Shown: positions 7,489-16,307, counted from the stretch's first letter. The stretch is 64,000 nucleotides of DNA from G965197675 sp965197675 (GCA_965197675.1 OZ240221.1:1178001-1242000), one strand, 5' to 3'. The notes: generated from the letters alone by a model not told the origin. Program-made: numbers and translations.

Positions 7489-9660
7489 ATGGCGAGCAAC
7501 AGGGCTATAGACTACAAAGAGACTGCTCCGGATGGGGCAGTCCTAGACACAAGGCGAAGCCTGACCTGGCTCAGGATAAAAGAGCAGGGGTTTTACCTTG
7601 CCCTCGTGGTACCCGCAATACTCATTATCGTGGTTTTCTTGTTTATTCCCCTCTTTCGTATGTTCCAGCTCAGCTTTGGAGATGATACTTTCATAGGGGC
7701 CGAGAGGGACGTAGTAATTGATTACAAATTCAAGACCGTTGCCCAGTACGACCGCGCTATCACCGGGATATTCCACGAGATCCGTGACGAGATACCCGAG
7801 GGTAGTGTCGATGGCGTCAACAGGTCATTTGAGCTTGATCGCCGCCCCATCGGCGATGCAAATGGGGATGGCGTTATCGATTCCCGAGACGTAGATTTCA
7901 AAATCAATGGTCAACCGATTCCACTGGAATCGGTTAGGTTCATACAAGGGGAGAGGCCTAAAGGGGCTGCCAACGGCGTCAATAGAATATTCGAAATCGG
8001 CTTGGGTCCAATTGCTGATTTCAACGATGACGGATTGATAGACGGAAGTGACGTAGCTGCCAGGGTGAATGGCAATATCGTGCCCGTCACTGCTCTTGGA
8101 GAGGTAGAAGACGAGACTCCTCACGGCCCCCTCAACGCTAAGAACAGGGAGTTCATAGTATCCAAGACTCCCGTCCTGGACATCAATGGCGATGAGAGAG
8201 TTGATGGGGCCGACGTGGTAGTTAGGGTCAACGGGCTCCCGATTCTCCCATCTGACATAGAATCCATAAACGCCAACGACGGAAAAATTAAGATGGAGAT
8301 GCCTCCCAGTGCCACCAGCTCGGTAACAGGTGAAGTTCCCGAAGGCGCTGTAGATGGAACGAACAAGGTTTTCAAAGTTTCTCAGACTCCTGTAGTCAAT
8401 GAAGAGGGGGGCATAGCTCTTCCGGAAGATGTGATATTCACAGTTAACGGCGTCCTAGCGCCTATCGAGTCTCTCATGTTCAGGACAGGTGCAATCACCT
8501 TGCAAAGCCCGCCGCCCCCAGGCAGCAGACTGAGCGTAGACTACTTGGCCGAAACCACAGTAAGAGTGGATTACCTCAGCAGTGACCTTAAAACATTTAC
8601 GCTGCTTAACCCTCCCCCTTCCGGCAGCCAGGTGACTGTCGATTACATAGGAGCTGACTCTACCTCTGTCGTCGTGGCGGCAGCTCCCCAGCTCACCATG
8701 TTTCGCAACGAAGCTCCCACAAATGAGCCCGATGGGAACACAAAGAAATTCTCCTTATCAAAACCGCCCGTTGGAGACGTGGACGGGAGTGGCAACGTCA
8801 ACGTAGATGACATAGTGGTTAGGATAGACGGAGAGCCGGTAGAGGTATTCTCGTTAAGCGCAAGGTCCGGAGAGTTCAACCTGAGCGAACCTCCCAGCAA
8901 GGGCAGCGATATTCGCGTCGACTACCTGGGCAATCCAGTGACTGTGGACTACCTGTGGGGGAATAAATTCGGGCCAGACATATATCACAATCTCTTTAGA
9001 ACTACATTCATAATCGCACTTCTAACCACGGTAATTGCGGTAGCTGTTGGTTATCCCATGGCCTATCTCCTGGCCAACGTAGCAGATAAGACTCGGGTAT
9101 TCCTGCTCCCTCTGGTAATAGTGCCATTCTGGACGAGCATCTTGGTTCGGACATTCTCATGGAGGGTGGTGCTGGGACAGGAAGGGTTTGTCAACGAGAC
9201 GCTACTTTGGCTAAACCTCATCGACGCCCCTCTTACCCTTGTGGGTAACAGGATGGGCACGTTGGTGGGAATGGTGCACATACTGCTTCCCTTCATGATA
9301 TTCCCCATCTTCGCAGTGATGCGGGGCATACCCAATGAGCTGATGCGGGCGGCCGAGAACCTGGGGGCGGGACCCTTTATGGCCTTCTGGCGAGTCTATT
9401 TCCCTCTCACTCTTCCCGGTTTAGGTGCGGGGATACTCCTGGTCTTCATTCTTTCTCTGGGATTCTTCATTACACCTGCCCTCCTGGGCGGCCCTGGAGA
9501 CCAGATGATTTCCAACGTAATAGAACAGCAGATCAGGCAGGCTTTCAACTGGGAGTTTGCCTCTGCGCTGGCATTTTTACTGCTCATCGCCACCATCATC
9601 CTATACCTGATCTACGCCAGGTTCATGAGCTTTGACAGGCTGTATGGAGAGCAGAGGTAA
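7489..9660 (+). CDS. ABC transporter permease (PotB-like) with a large EF-hand/dockerin-like repeat insert
   Basis: The 723-residue protein is far longer than the usual 280-300 for PotB permeases. TM1 is at about residues 35-58. The remaining helices start at about 503 and include a normal EAA loop (AENLGAGPF...LPGLG, 622-646). Between them, about residues 95-490 form a repeated extracytoplasmic domain. Units read roughly EVPEGAVDGTNKVF, PV-D-NGDG-ID--DV, VNG-PI, then, in the later units, PPP-GS---VDYL. Calcium-type loops D-x-N/D-x-D-G-x-I-D-x-x-D lie at 123-134, 177-188 and 231-242 (exactly 54 residues apart), and a fourth at 430-441. A degenerate loop is near 302-314. The repeats look like small beta-sandwich units carrying dockerin/EF-hand loops. 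I infer a calcium-dependent docking or ligand-capture role next to the translocation path. The binding-protein and permease genes are separated by 670 nt of repeat-rich DNA. Confidence 0.88.
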   Translation: MASNRAIDYKETAPDGAVLDTRRSLTWLRIKEQGFYLALVVPAILIIVVFLFIPLFRMFQLSFGDDTFIGAERDVVIDYKFKTVAQYDRAITGIFHEIRDEIPEGSVDGVNRSFELDRRPIGDANGDGVIDSRDVDFKINGQPIPLESVRFIQGERPKGAANGVNRIFEIGLGPIADFNDDGLIDGSDVAARVNGNIVPVTALGEVEDETPHGPLNAKNREFIVSKTPVLDINGDERVDGADVVVRVNGLPILPSDIESINANDGKIKMEMPPSATSSVTGEVPEGAVDGTNKVFKVSQTPVVNEEGGIALPEDVIFTVNGVLAPIESLMFRTGAITLQSPPPPGSRLSVDYLAETTVRVDYLSSDLKTFTLLNPPPSGSQVTVDYIGADSTSVVVAAAPQLTMFRNEAPTNEPDGNTKKFSLSKPPVGDVDGSGNVNVDDIVVRIDGEPVEVFSLSARSGEFNLSEPPSKGSDIRVDYLGNPVTVDYLWGNKFGPDIYHNLFRTTFIIALLTTVIAVAVGYPMAYLLANVADKTRVFLLPLVIVPFWTSILVRTFSWRVVLGQEGFVNETLLWLNLIDAPLTLVGNRMGTLVGMVHILLPFMIFPIFAVMRGIPNELMRAAENLGAGPFMAFWRVYFPLTLPGLGAGILLVFILSLGFFITPALLGGPGDQMISNVIEQQIRQAFNWEFASALAFLLLIATIILYLIYARFMSFDRLYGEQR

Positions 9661-9719
9661 ACTCGTGAGCTTCACGTGGAAGCACAAAGAAGCGTCAGAA
9701 TGAGGATAGTGACCAACCG

Positions 9720-11141
9720 ATGAAGGGTGTAGCTGCCAGAGGAGTCAGCGTTTGGGGCGGCCATAGGGCGCCTCTGAGACGGGTGCTGCTGTACTGTTTC
9801 GTCGCTCTCGCCTTTGGATTTCTCGTGCTTCCCAGCTTTGTAGTTCTGCCCATATCAGTAACCGATAGCATCTTCCTGGAGTTCCAACTGCCGCCGGACA
9901 ACTTTACCTGGCAGTGGTACGAGGTCTACTTCGGCATCAGCGGAACAGGAGAGACAGAGGAGCTAGTACTGGTGAGTGGTGAGCACCAATGGGTGCCGGC
10001 TACCTTGCGCAGCTTCCAGCTCGCCTTACTCGTAATCGCGGTATCGGTCCCACTGGGCGCTCTAGCGGCCTATGGCCTCACTCGAGGGAGGTTTTGGGGC
10101 AAGGCCGTCATTAACGCCATTATCATCTCTCCATTGATTGTCCCTATACTCATTACGGCCATATCGCTTTTCTTCTTCTTCTCCGTCTGGCTCAAACGCT
10201 TCTTTGATCCGTTGCCAGCCCCTGATCTTCCCAGCTCTCCCAGTGTACCGGGCCTGGCATGGTTGATCGTACTTATAGCGTCGGCTGTCCTGGTGGCGGC
10301 GACTCTTGCCTTGAGGTCGTTGCCTAGTATCTTGAGATCATTGCCCGGCATCTTGCGGAGAGAACCCGAAGAAGGTGTGCTAAGAGCCCATGAAATCGCG
10401 CTGAATTGGTCCGGCCCAATAATGGTCGTTGGAATGCCGGCGCTTCTCTTGAGCCTGTTCGTATTTCTCGGGGAATGGGCATTTACAGTGGTCTTGATTG
10501 GGATAGGCGCGATATCACTACTGGGACTGATCTTCGCTCAGAGAATACGGCGGGAAGTTGCAGGCAAAGAATGGCCAGAGCGCATTTGGGAAACAATAGA
10601 GCCCTGGCGCGGGTTGAGCCTTACAGTTATCATCTTCTTCTTCCTCATCTCCTGGATATCCGGTCTATCCGACCACCTGCCAGGTGGCGTGTTTAACGGG
10701 TCGGATCCAATACCGCCTGTTCCGGCTGTGTCTCCGGGACTGTTGATAGGCCACTGCGTGCTCGCCATACCTTATGTGGTGGTAATCCTCAGCGCCACCC
10801 TTAGAGGTGTGGACGTGACCTTGGATCAGGCGGCAGCCTCTCTGGGTGCAGGGCCCTTTACTGCCCTCAGAAAGGTGATCATGCCTGTCATGCTTCCAGG
10901 AATAGCTGCAGCCGCCCTGTTCGCGTTCTTGGTATCATGGGATGAGTTGCTTATAGCCCTGTTCTTCCAGAGTGCAGATATCATTACACTGCCGGCCAAG
11001 ATATGGGAGGGCATCCGCTTCGACGTCAGTCCCATCATCGCAGCAGTTGCCACAGTCCTGATTTTCCTTACCCTCATAGTGTTGGGGACTTCTGCAATAC
11101 TTCAGTCCTACCTGCGTAGAAAGTCTGGCCTGAGCGAGTAG
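9720..11141 (+). CDS. ABC transporter permease (PotC-like), enlarged with extra membrane segments
   Basis: The 473-residue protein compares with about 270 for ordinary PotC. TM1 is at about 20-45. The core permease helices and EAA loop (QAAASLGAGPFTAL...MLPGIA, about 377-402) are standard. Between about residues 158 and 345 is an insertion with at least three to four added hydrophobic helices (LAWLIVLIASAVLVAATLAL, IMVVGMPALLLSLFVFL, FTVVLIGIGAISLLGLIFA, LSLTVIIFFFLISWISGL). These are separated by basic loops such as RSLPSILRSLPGILRR. A short extra loop (SGTGETEELVLVSGEHQW) precedes TM2. It is transcribed 59 nt after the other permease and forms the heterodimeric channel with it. The insertion is unusual and its role is unknown. 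Confidence 0.85.
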   Translation: MKGVAARGVSVWGGHRAPLRRVLLYCFVALAFGFLVLPSFVVLPISVTDSIFLEFQLPPDNFTWQWYEVYFGISGTGETEELVLVSGEHQWVPATLRSFQLALLVIAVSVPLGALAAYGLTRGRFWGKAVINAIIISPLIVPILITAISLFFFFSVWLKRFFDPLPAPDLPSSPSVPGLAWLIVLIASAVLVAATLALRSLPSILRSLPGILRREPEEGVLRAHEIALNWSGPIMVVGMPALLLSLFVFLGEWAFTVVLIGIGAISLLGLIFAQRIRREVAGKEWPERIWETIEPWRGLSLTVIIFFFLISWISGLSDHLPGGVFNGSDPIPPVPAVSPGLLIGHCVLAIPYVVVILSATLRGVDVTLDQAAASLGAGPFTALRKVIMPVMLPGIAAAALFAFLVSWDELLIALFFQSADIITLPAKIWEGIRFDVSPIIAAVATVLIFLTLIVLGTSAILQSYLRRKSGLSE

Positions 11142-11247
11142 CGCATTTCGCATCGAGAGGCTCGCGCATAGCTGGCCTATCCTGAGTATCAACCGATTAT
11201 CCGCACGAGCATTGCCTTAACGTCCGTTTAATCAAGGAGACTATGAT

Positions 11248-12069
11248 ATGCCAGGAGGAAGAAACCTCTTAGAGCTTGGCTCCAAGTACTCTCGTTTCAA
11301 GCTAGACGAGGGATTCTACGACAAGCTGCTGGCTGTCAAATCGGGCTTTAAGCTGGTCGAGAAGTTTACGATAGCTCCGAATAATGGCCGAGGATTCGTT
11401 GTGCAAAAGGGGTGTACCTTTCGAGTCGTCGAAGTAGATGGGCCTCAGATAGCGGACGTCGCCTTCTGGAGCGCCGGGGAGCCGAAGCTGGAGTTCTTCA
11501 GTCCCTGCCGCACTTTGCACCTTGAGGGAATGTTCATGAGGCCGTATTCTCGTTTGTGGTCGGAAGTGCCCAGGTTCCGACCCATCGCTACCTGCATTGG
11601 TGACACTGTAGAGACTTTGCAAGCAGAGGAAGGATGGCATCACCATTTCCTGGGTGGACATTGTACACCTGAGATGTGGGAGATGACGGCGAATCGCACG
11701 GGTTTGAACGCCTGTCACCTGAATCTCCTTCAGGCCATAGAATCCTTCGGCTTGAAAGAGGAGGATATCCGAGACAACATCAATGTTCACCAGAAGGCTC
11801 GGGTTGATGGAACTACAGGAATCATGCACTATGCTGGAATCGATGCCAAAAAAGGAGACCACATCGAGTTCTACGCGGAGATAGACCTGCTAGTTGCGGT
11901 CTCGGTCTGTCCATCAGGTGATGGAGCTAGAGCGCCTGAGGAGGCAGATAGGATATCTCTCAATCCGATAGGCATAGAGATTTACGACTCAGGCATCGCA
12001 CCCAAAGAGTTCCCCGCCTGGACCGACTGGAGGCCTACTTGGCAAGGGAGATGGATGCAGCCTCGATAG
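11248..12069 (+). CDS. DUF1989 / urea carboxylase-associated family protein
   Basis: A 273-residue protein with the family's hallmarks: GRGFVVQKGCTFRVVEVDGPQIADV near residue 48, FSPCRTLHLEGM, and HHHFLGGHCTPEMWE with conserved His and Cys. Members sit beside urea carboxylase or guanidine-degradation genes, and some pairs have been shown to act as carboxyguanidine deiminase subunits. No urea carboxylase gene is in this window, so the substrate here is uncertain. A clear AAGGAG lies upstream of ATG 11248. It follows the transporter by 106 nt on the same strand, so it may process what the transporter imports; that is inference. Confidence 0.82.
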   Translation: MPGGRNLLELGSKYSRFKLDEGFYDKLLAVKSGFKLVEKFTIAPNNGRGFVVQKGCTFRVVEVDGPQIADVAFWSAGEPKLEFFSPCRTLHLEGMFMRPYSRLWSEVPRFRPIATCIGDTVETLQAEEGWHHHFLGGHCTPEMWEMTANRTGLNACHLNLLQAIESFGLKEEDIRDNINVHQKARVDGTTGIMHYAGIDAKKGDHIEFYAEIDLLVAVSVCPSGDGARAPEEADRISLNPIGIEIYDSGIAPKEFPAWTDWRPTWQGRWMQPR

Positions 12070-12147
12070 GCTCTTCCTTTCTTTTAGCAGGGGTTGCGAA
12101 AGAGGTGCCAGATAGACGACCCTGACGGCTTGCGTCCCCCAGCCAGG

Positions 12148-14250
12148 TTATTGATTGCCAGCCTTGAGGATAATGTTGGACCATTCGTCCAAGGAGGCTT
12201 GCCAATCGGGGGTAACCACAGTCAGCGAGTTGTCTTCCTCGATGATGAGAGGCCCAGTCTGAACTCCTCCTTCAAGGTCTTCCCGCCTGATGATAGGCAC
12301 GGTAATCCATCCTGCTTTCGGCCCGAAGTAGGCCTTACGATCCTTCGCTGAGGTCTGGCCGTCTTTTCCATAGACCACCTTCAGGGTAGATGGCACCCTT
12401 GGGGTATCTGGTAAGCCTCGTGCTAAACATCTCAGGGCTACGATCTGTATCCTCTCCCCATCAGAACGATAGCCGTAGGTCTTTTCGTGCTCAGCGTGAA
12501 AATCGGTCTGAAGCTTAGCAACTATATCCGGACTCAGGATGCTTCCTTGTAGGGATATGGTAAGAGCGTAATCTTGCCCGGCGTATCTAGTATCGGCAGA
12601 CAAGACTATGGACTGATGCAGCTCATCATATCCCTCTCTGAATAAGGTAGTAGTAGCCTCATGGACCAAGCTCTTCAGCACGGAGTTGACGCGATCGAAG
12701 TCCATCTCGTCGGTCATGGAATAGGAGGTGTGAATAAGATGATGCTCTATATCGGAAAATAGAAGGCCTAGGGAGCTAAATAGCCCTGGAAGCGGCGGTA
12801 TAACCACCTTGGTGATCCCCAACTCGGTCGCTAGGTCGGCGGCATGCACTGGCCCCATTCCACCGAAGCCGAACATGACAAACCTTCGTGGATCTCGACC
12901 TCGCTCTACGGACACAGCCCTGAGCGCCCGAATCAAGCTGGAGTTAGCCACGGTACGGATACCCCAAGCAGAAGCTGTGAGCCCCAGATCCAGCCTTTTG
13001 GCTATTTTGTCTTGGATAGCTTTCTCCGCCAGATCGGGGTGTATTCTTAAGGTGCCGCCGGCCAAAGACTCTGGGTTTGTCAGCCCCAGGTACAAGTTTG
13101 CATCTGTGATAGTCGGCTCCTCACCTCCCAAGTCATAGCAAGCAGGGCCGGGGTTTGCACCTGCACTGTGAGGTCCCACCTTCAAAGCACCGCCTTCGTC
13201 TGCCCATGCAATGCTTCCTCCCCCGGCTCCCACCTCCGCTAAATCCACTGATGGAACCCTCAGTAGATAGCCGCCGCCCGTCAGCAGCCTATGGCCGATG
13301 CTGATTCCACCACCGACTTCATACTCGGGAGAGTGAGATATCCCCCCCTCTTCTATGAGGCAGGCCTTGGCAGTGGTGCCCCCCATATCGAAGGTCATGA
13401 CGTTTGGGATGTTCATTCTCTTGGCTAAGTGATGGCAGCTGGTAACACCCGCCGCTGGACCGGATTCGATGATATGGATCGGCTGCCGTTGAGCCAGCTC
13501 TGAGGGCATCATGCCTCCATTCGACTGCATCACCATAATGGGTATGTCCAGCTTCATCTCCTTCAAGTCTCGCTCCATGGACTGGAAGTACTGCTGAACG
13601 ATAGGTTGCACGTAAGCGTTGATCACCGTGGTGCTGGTCCGTTCATACTCCTTGATTTCAGGCAGCACCTCCGAGGAGATGGAGACGGGCATTTTCGGGT
13701 CAGCTTCTTTTATCAGCTCCCTGAGGCGGGTCTCATGGACACCGTTGGCATAGGCGTGAAGGAAGCACACGGCTATAGACTCGACTCCTTCACTCAGAAG
13801 CCTCTTGACCGCCTCTCGAGCCGCCTCTTCGTCCAGCGGGGTTACCTCTTTGCCCCATGGATCCATTCGAGCTGGGACCTCTAGGCGAAGATGTCTTGGA
13901 ACTAGTGGTTCCGGCTTCTCCCAGTTGATATCGTATAGCCTGGGCATCCTCAATCGACGGATCTCCAGCACGTCTCGAAACCCTTTGGTGGTGATCAGCC
14001 CCGTGATCGCCCCGCTGCGTGTGAGAATGGCGTTGGTGGCAACGGTAGCTCCGTGAGTATACTCTCGGAGCTGCCGCGGATTCAGATTCTCCTTGGCGAG
14101 AGCGCCTTCGATCCCCCTCTTTATACCGATGCTGAAGTCCGGCGGTGTGGACAGTACCTTTTTGTGATGGGTAGAGCCGTCATCGGCCATCAAAACAACG
14201 TCGGTGAATGTCCCACCCACGTCCACTCCCAGGCGAAAAGTTTCCTCCAT
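12148..14250 (-). CDS. hyuA: Hydantoinase/oxoprolinase family protein, subunit A
   Basis: A 700-residue protein opening with the actin-like ATP-binding motif LGVDVGGTFTDVVL. It also has THGATVATNAILTR, MTFDMGGTTAKACLI, GPACYDLGGEEPTITDANL and FVMFGFGGMGPVHAADLA, all typical of HyuA/5-oxoprolinase/acetone carboxylase beta-like proteins that hydrolyse cyclic amides with ATP. These enzymes normally need a HyuB partner. No hyuB is adjacent; one lies 25 kb away at 39400-41199 on the same strand. It is convergent with the DUF1989 gene and divergent from the nitrile hydratase-like operon at 14374. AAGGGA precedes the ATG. The exact substrate is not predictable. Confidence 0.92.
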   Translation of the reverse strand: MEETFRLGVDVGGTFTDVVLMADDGSTHHKKVLSTPPDFSIGIKRGIEGALAKENLNPRQLREYTHGATVATNAILTRSGAITGLITTKGFRDVLEIRRLRMPRLYDINWEKPEPLVPRHLRLEVPARMDPWGKEVTPLDEEAAREAVKRLLSEGVESIAVCFLHAYANGVHETRLRELIKEADPKMPVSISSEVLPEIKEYERTSTTVINAYVQPIVQQYFQSMERDLKEMKLDIPIMVMQSNGGMMPSELAQRQPIHIIESGPAAGVTSCHHLAKRMNIPNVMTFDMGGTTAKACLIEEGGISHSPEYEVGGGISIGHRLLTGGGYLLRVPSVDLAEVGAGGGSIAWADEGGALKVGPHSAGANPGPACYDLGGEEPTITDANLYLGLTNPESLAGGTLRIHPDLAEKAIQDKIAKRLDLGLTASAWGIRTVANSSLIRALRAVSVERGRDPRRFVMFGFGGMGPVHAADLATELGITKVVIPPLPGLFSSLGLLFSDIEHHLIHTSYSMTDEMDFDRVNSVLKSLVHEATTTLFREGYDELHQSIVLSADTRYAGQDYALTISLQGSILSPDIVAKLQTDFHAEHEKTYGYRSDGERIQIVALRCLARGLPDTPRVPSTLKVVYGKDGQTSAKDRKAYFGPKAGWITVPIIRREDLEGGVQTGPLIIEEDNSLTVVTPDWQASLDEWSNIILKAGNQ

Positions 14251-14373
14251 TAGATATCCCTTGCAGGAAAAGGCCGGACTTTACCAAGGGCCTTTGTCAT
14301 ACTGAACCGCTTTTTGGTATCGGAATTGGTCGAACAATGATAACATAGATTTAATAACGAACCAGGAGATGCT

Positions 14374-14676
14374 ATGCCTAGACCTCACGACAGGGGAGGA
14401 TGGCCAACCCAGGAATCCATCGACAGAGGCGAGCATCAGTTCACCGACTGGGAGAGAAAGATGGATGCCCTTGGCTCCGTGCTTGCCGAGAAGGGCATGG
14501 TTTCCGTCGATGAGATGCGTAGGGCGATAGAGGACATTCCCGCCAAGGAGTACGAGTCTATTTCCTACTACGAGCGCTGGGTATCCGCAATAGAGACCCT
14601 CCTCGTGGAGAAGAGCATCCTTAGCCGCGAAGAAATCGATGACAAGGCGGAGGAGATAGCCAGGAATTGGGGATGA
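14374..14676 (+). CDS. Nitrile hydratase beta-subunit N-terminal half / thiocyanate hydrolase beta-like
   Basis: A 100-residue protein starting MPRPHDRGGWP, with HQFTDWERKMDALGSVLAEKG and YYERWVSAIETLLVEK. These match the helical N-terminal half of nitrile hydratase beta subunits (HD.GG start, W-E-R, S/Y-YERW..A.E.LL.E). In Co-type thiocyanate hydrolase and a few other three-subunit enzymes the beta subunit is split, and this small protein corresponds to the first piece (ScnB). CAGGAGA precedes ATG 14374. It is followed only 3 nt later by the second half, so the split is genuine and not a sequencing break: each piece has its own start and stop. It may alternatively be an activator-like homolog of the same fold. 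Confidence 0.78.
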   Translation: MPRPHDRGGWPTQESIDRGEHQFTDWERKMDALGSVLAEKGMVSVDEMRRAIEDIPAKEYESISYYERWVSAIETLLVEKSILSREEIDDKAEEIARNWG

Positions 14677-14679
14677 CTA

Positions 14680-15000
14680 TTGACTAGTAGATCGCAAGCC
14701 AGATACACGGTTGGAGACAAGGTGCGAGTTCGGTCCGGCACTCCTCCTCGGCACATACGAACACCCTCTTTCATCCAGGACAAGATCGGCGGGGTAGAGG
14801 TAGAGGTGATTCTCGGCAGCTTTAAAAACCCCGAGACCCTGGCCTACGGAGAGTCAGGGCTTCCTGAGCAGCCCCTTTATCGGGTGACCTTCAATCAAGC
14901 GGACGTATGGAGTAGCTACGATGGCCCTCCCAAAGACAAGGTATGCGTAGACATATACGAGCATTGGCTGGAACCCGCTTGGGATGCGCCTCATGAGTGA
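14680..15000 (+). CDS. Nitrile hydratase beta-subunit C-terminal half / thiocyanate hydrolase alpha-like
   Basis: A 106-residue SH3-like barrel protein. YTVGDKVRVRSG, HIRTPSFIQDKIGGVE, FKNPETLAYG, LYRVTFNQADVWS and VCVDIYEHWLEPA follow the C-terminal half of nitrile hydratase beta (GD.VRV....GHTR.P.Y.RGK.G.VE, LY.V.F....LWG, V.VDLWE.YLEP). It starts at TTG 14680, overlapping no other start, with a GGGGATG sequence just upstream that also carries the previous stop. The last 8 nt overlap the alpha-like gene (ATGAGTGA). The tight coupling indicates stoichiometric assembly of the three chains. Confidence 0.8.
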   Translation: MTSRSQARYTVGDKVRVRSGTPPRHIRTPSFIQDKIGGVEVEVILGSFKNPETLAYGESGLPEQPLYRVTFNQADVWSSYDGPPKDKVCVDIYEHWLEPAWDAPHE

Positions 15001-15640
15001 CAAACATGCAGACCAAGAATCTCATCCTGGTGGACAGCCCGACCAAGAGTTGGGCCGCTACGCCAGGCGAGCTCTCGCTATCGAGGCTCTGCTGGCCCAA
15101 AAAGGGCTGATAGGCAGAGAGGACGTACCCCGCACCGCCGCTGAGTTGGATGCCATATCTCCCGCGGATGGCGCCAGGGTGGTGGCAAAAGCCTGGGTAG
15201 ACCCATCATACAAGAAACGCCTTCTTACAGAGCCCAAGAAGGCCCTCGTAGAAATGGGCTACTCTCTTCCCTTTGACGAACCGGAGTTCGAAGTGGTCGA
15301 AAACACAGACCGGGTGCATAACATGGTGGTGTGCACCCTGTGCTCCTGCTATCCGCGGGCTCTGCTAGGGCGACCTCCCGACTGGTACAAGAGTCTGGCA
15401 TATCGCTCAAGGGCGGTTGTCGACCCAAGAGGTCTAATGAAGGAGTTCGGACTGGAGCTGGACGAAAGCATCGAAGTTAGAGTCCTCGACAGCACGGCCG
15501 ACCTGCGTTACCTGGTGCTTCCCCAGCGTCCGGAGGAGACAGAGAGCTTCAGCGAGGAGGAGCTGGCCAAGCTAGTCACAAGAGATAGTATGATAGGCGT
15601 AACGAAAGCCAGCTCTCCTGAGCTGGCTCAGGCGTCCTAG
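14993..15640 (+). CDS. Nitrile hydratase alpha / thiocyanate hydrolase gamma-like catalytic subunit, cobalt type
   Basis: A protein of about 215 residues with the metal-claw motif VCTLCSC followed by YPRALLGRPPDWYKS, and RAVVDPRGLM. T in VCTLCSC is the cobalt-type signature (iron enzymes usually have S). Two claw cysteines are expected to be oxidised to sulfinic and sulfenic acid. It hydrates nitriles to amides, or thiocyanate in SCNase. The three-gene order (beta N-half, beta C-half, alpha) is that of scnB-scnA-scnC. Start is ATG 14993 inside the previous stop (ATGAGTGA), or possibly ATG 14984. No dedicated cobalt chaperone is evident unless one of the small partners doubles as activator. 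The exact substrate is open. Confidence 0.88.
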   Translation: MSDKHADQESHPGGQPDQELGRYARRALAIEALLAQKGLIGREDVPRTAAELDAISPADGARVVAKAWVDPSYKKRLLTEPKKALVEMGYSLPFDEPEFEVVENTDRVHNMVVCTLCSCYPRALLGRPPDWYKSLAYRSRAVVDPRGLMKEFGLELDESIEVRVLDSTADLRYLVLPQRPEETESFSEEELAKLVTRDSMIGVTKASSPELAQAS

Positions 15641-15658
15641 CTTTTAATAATCATTCAG

Positions 15659-15850
15659 ATGGCACTATTGAAACTGATATTCTGGCCAATCAAGCTGGCT
15701 CTGAAGATCCTTTTCTGGCTGGCTCTAATTCCTGTCAAAGTTCTGCTAACTCCCGTGAAGATCACTTGGCGGATTTTTCAGTTTCTCCTGTTCCTGGCTT
15801 TGGTAGCGGTGATTGTGATCATAGTCCTCTTGATCAGAGGAGATATCTAA
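15659..15850 (+). CDS. Small hydrophobic membrane protein, unknown function
   Basis: A 63-residue protein, almost entirely hydrophobic, with basic residues spaced through the first half (KLIFWPIKLALKILFW and similar) and a C-terminal transmembrane helix (about residues 40-58) ending in RGDI. The first half has proline-spaced amphipathic segments repeating a F/IWPIK-like pattern. It begins 18 nt after the nitrile hydratase alpha-like stop on the same strand, so it may be the last gene of that operon. No good ribosome-binding site is visible, so the call is moderate. I do not recognise a family. Confidence 0.5.
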   Translation: MALLKLIFWPIKLALKILFWLALIPVKVLLTPVKITWRIFQFLLFLALVAVIVIIVLLIRGDI

Positions 15851-15881
15851 GAAAACCGCTCTGCAACAGAGAACCAACCTC

Positions 15882-16307
15882 TCAAACCCTGCCCCACGTC
15901 ACGATTCTTTCTGGCTGGATGGTTAGTACAGGCCTCTCTCTCATCCCTATGTCTCTGTATTGAATGTAACGCTGTCGGAGCAAAGATGCAGCCAGCTGAT
16001 GTTCCTGGCCCGAGTAAATGACCTTGGCCGTGCCGTGCACCATCACAAACCCCAGTTTGTTCCAGTCATCCGAATACTCATCGACGGTCAAGCAAACATG
16101 GGGATTGCCGAGAATGTTCTTGATCCTTTTCAACTGACCCGCGTCGACCCTCTTGGGCTTTTCGTCGATTACGCTATAGATTCTCTGCGCAGTTACGGCG
16201 AAACATATGGGAACCACGTGAGGCCTTCCCTGGGAATCCACGCTGCCGAGACGTCCAACTCGGTGTGCCTCCAGGAAATGCCGTACCGATCCATCTATGG
16301 ACGCCAT
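15882..16307 (-). CDS. PPOX-class, probable F420-dependent split-barrel protein (Rv0121-like)
   Basis: A 141-residue protein: VRHFLEAHRVGRLGSVDSQGRPHVVPICF, then IYSVIDEKPKR and PHVCLTVDEYSDDWNKLGFVMVHG. This is the pyridoxamine-oxidase-like split barrel of the Rv0121 subfamily, generally thought to bind F420 rather than FMN. Start ATG 16307 overlaps the hpnE stop region (16310), so the gene is translationally tied to the end of the hopanoid operon. The substrate is unknown; a reductive step on a lipid or quinone is possible. With the DUF385-like gene at 29506, F420-type proteins flank both sides of the hopanoid cluster. Confidence 0.8.
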   Translation of the reverse strand: MASIDGSVRHFLEAHRVGRLGSVDSQGRPHVVPICFAVTAQRIYSVIDEKPKRVDAGQLKRIKNILGNPHVCLTVDEYSDDWNKLGFVMVHGTAKVIYSGQEHQLAASLLRQRYIQYRDIGMRERPVLTIQPERIVTWGRV

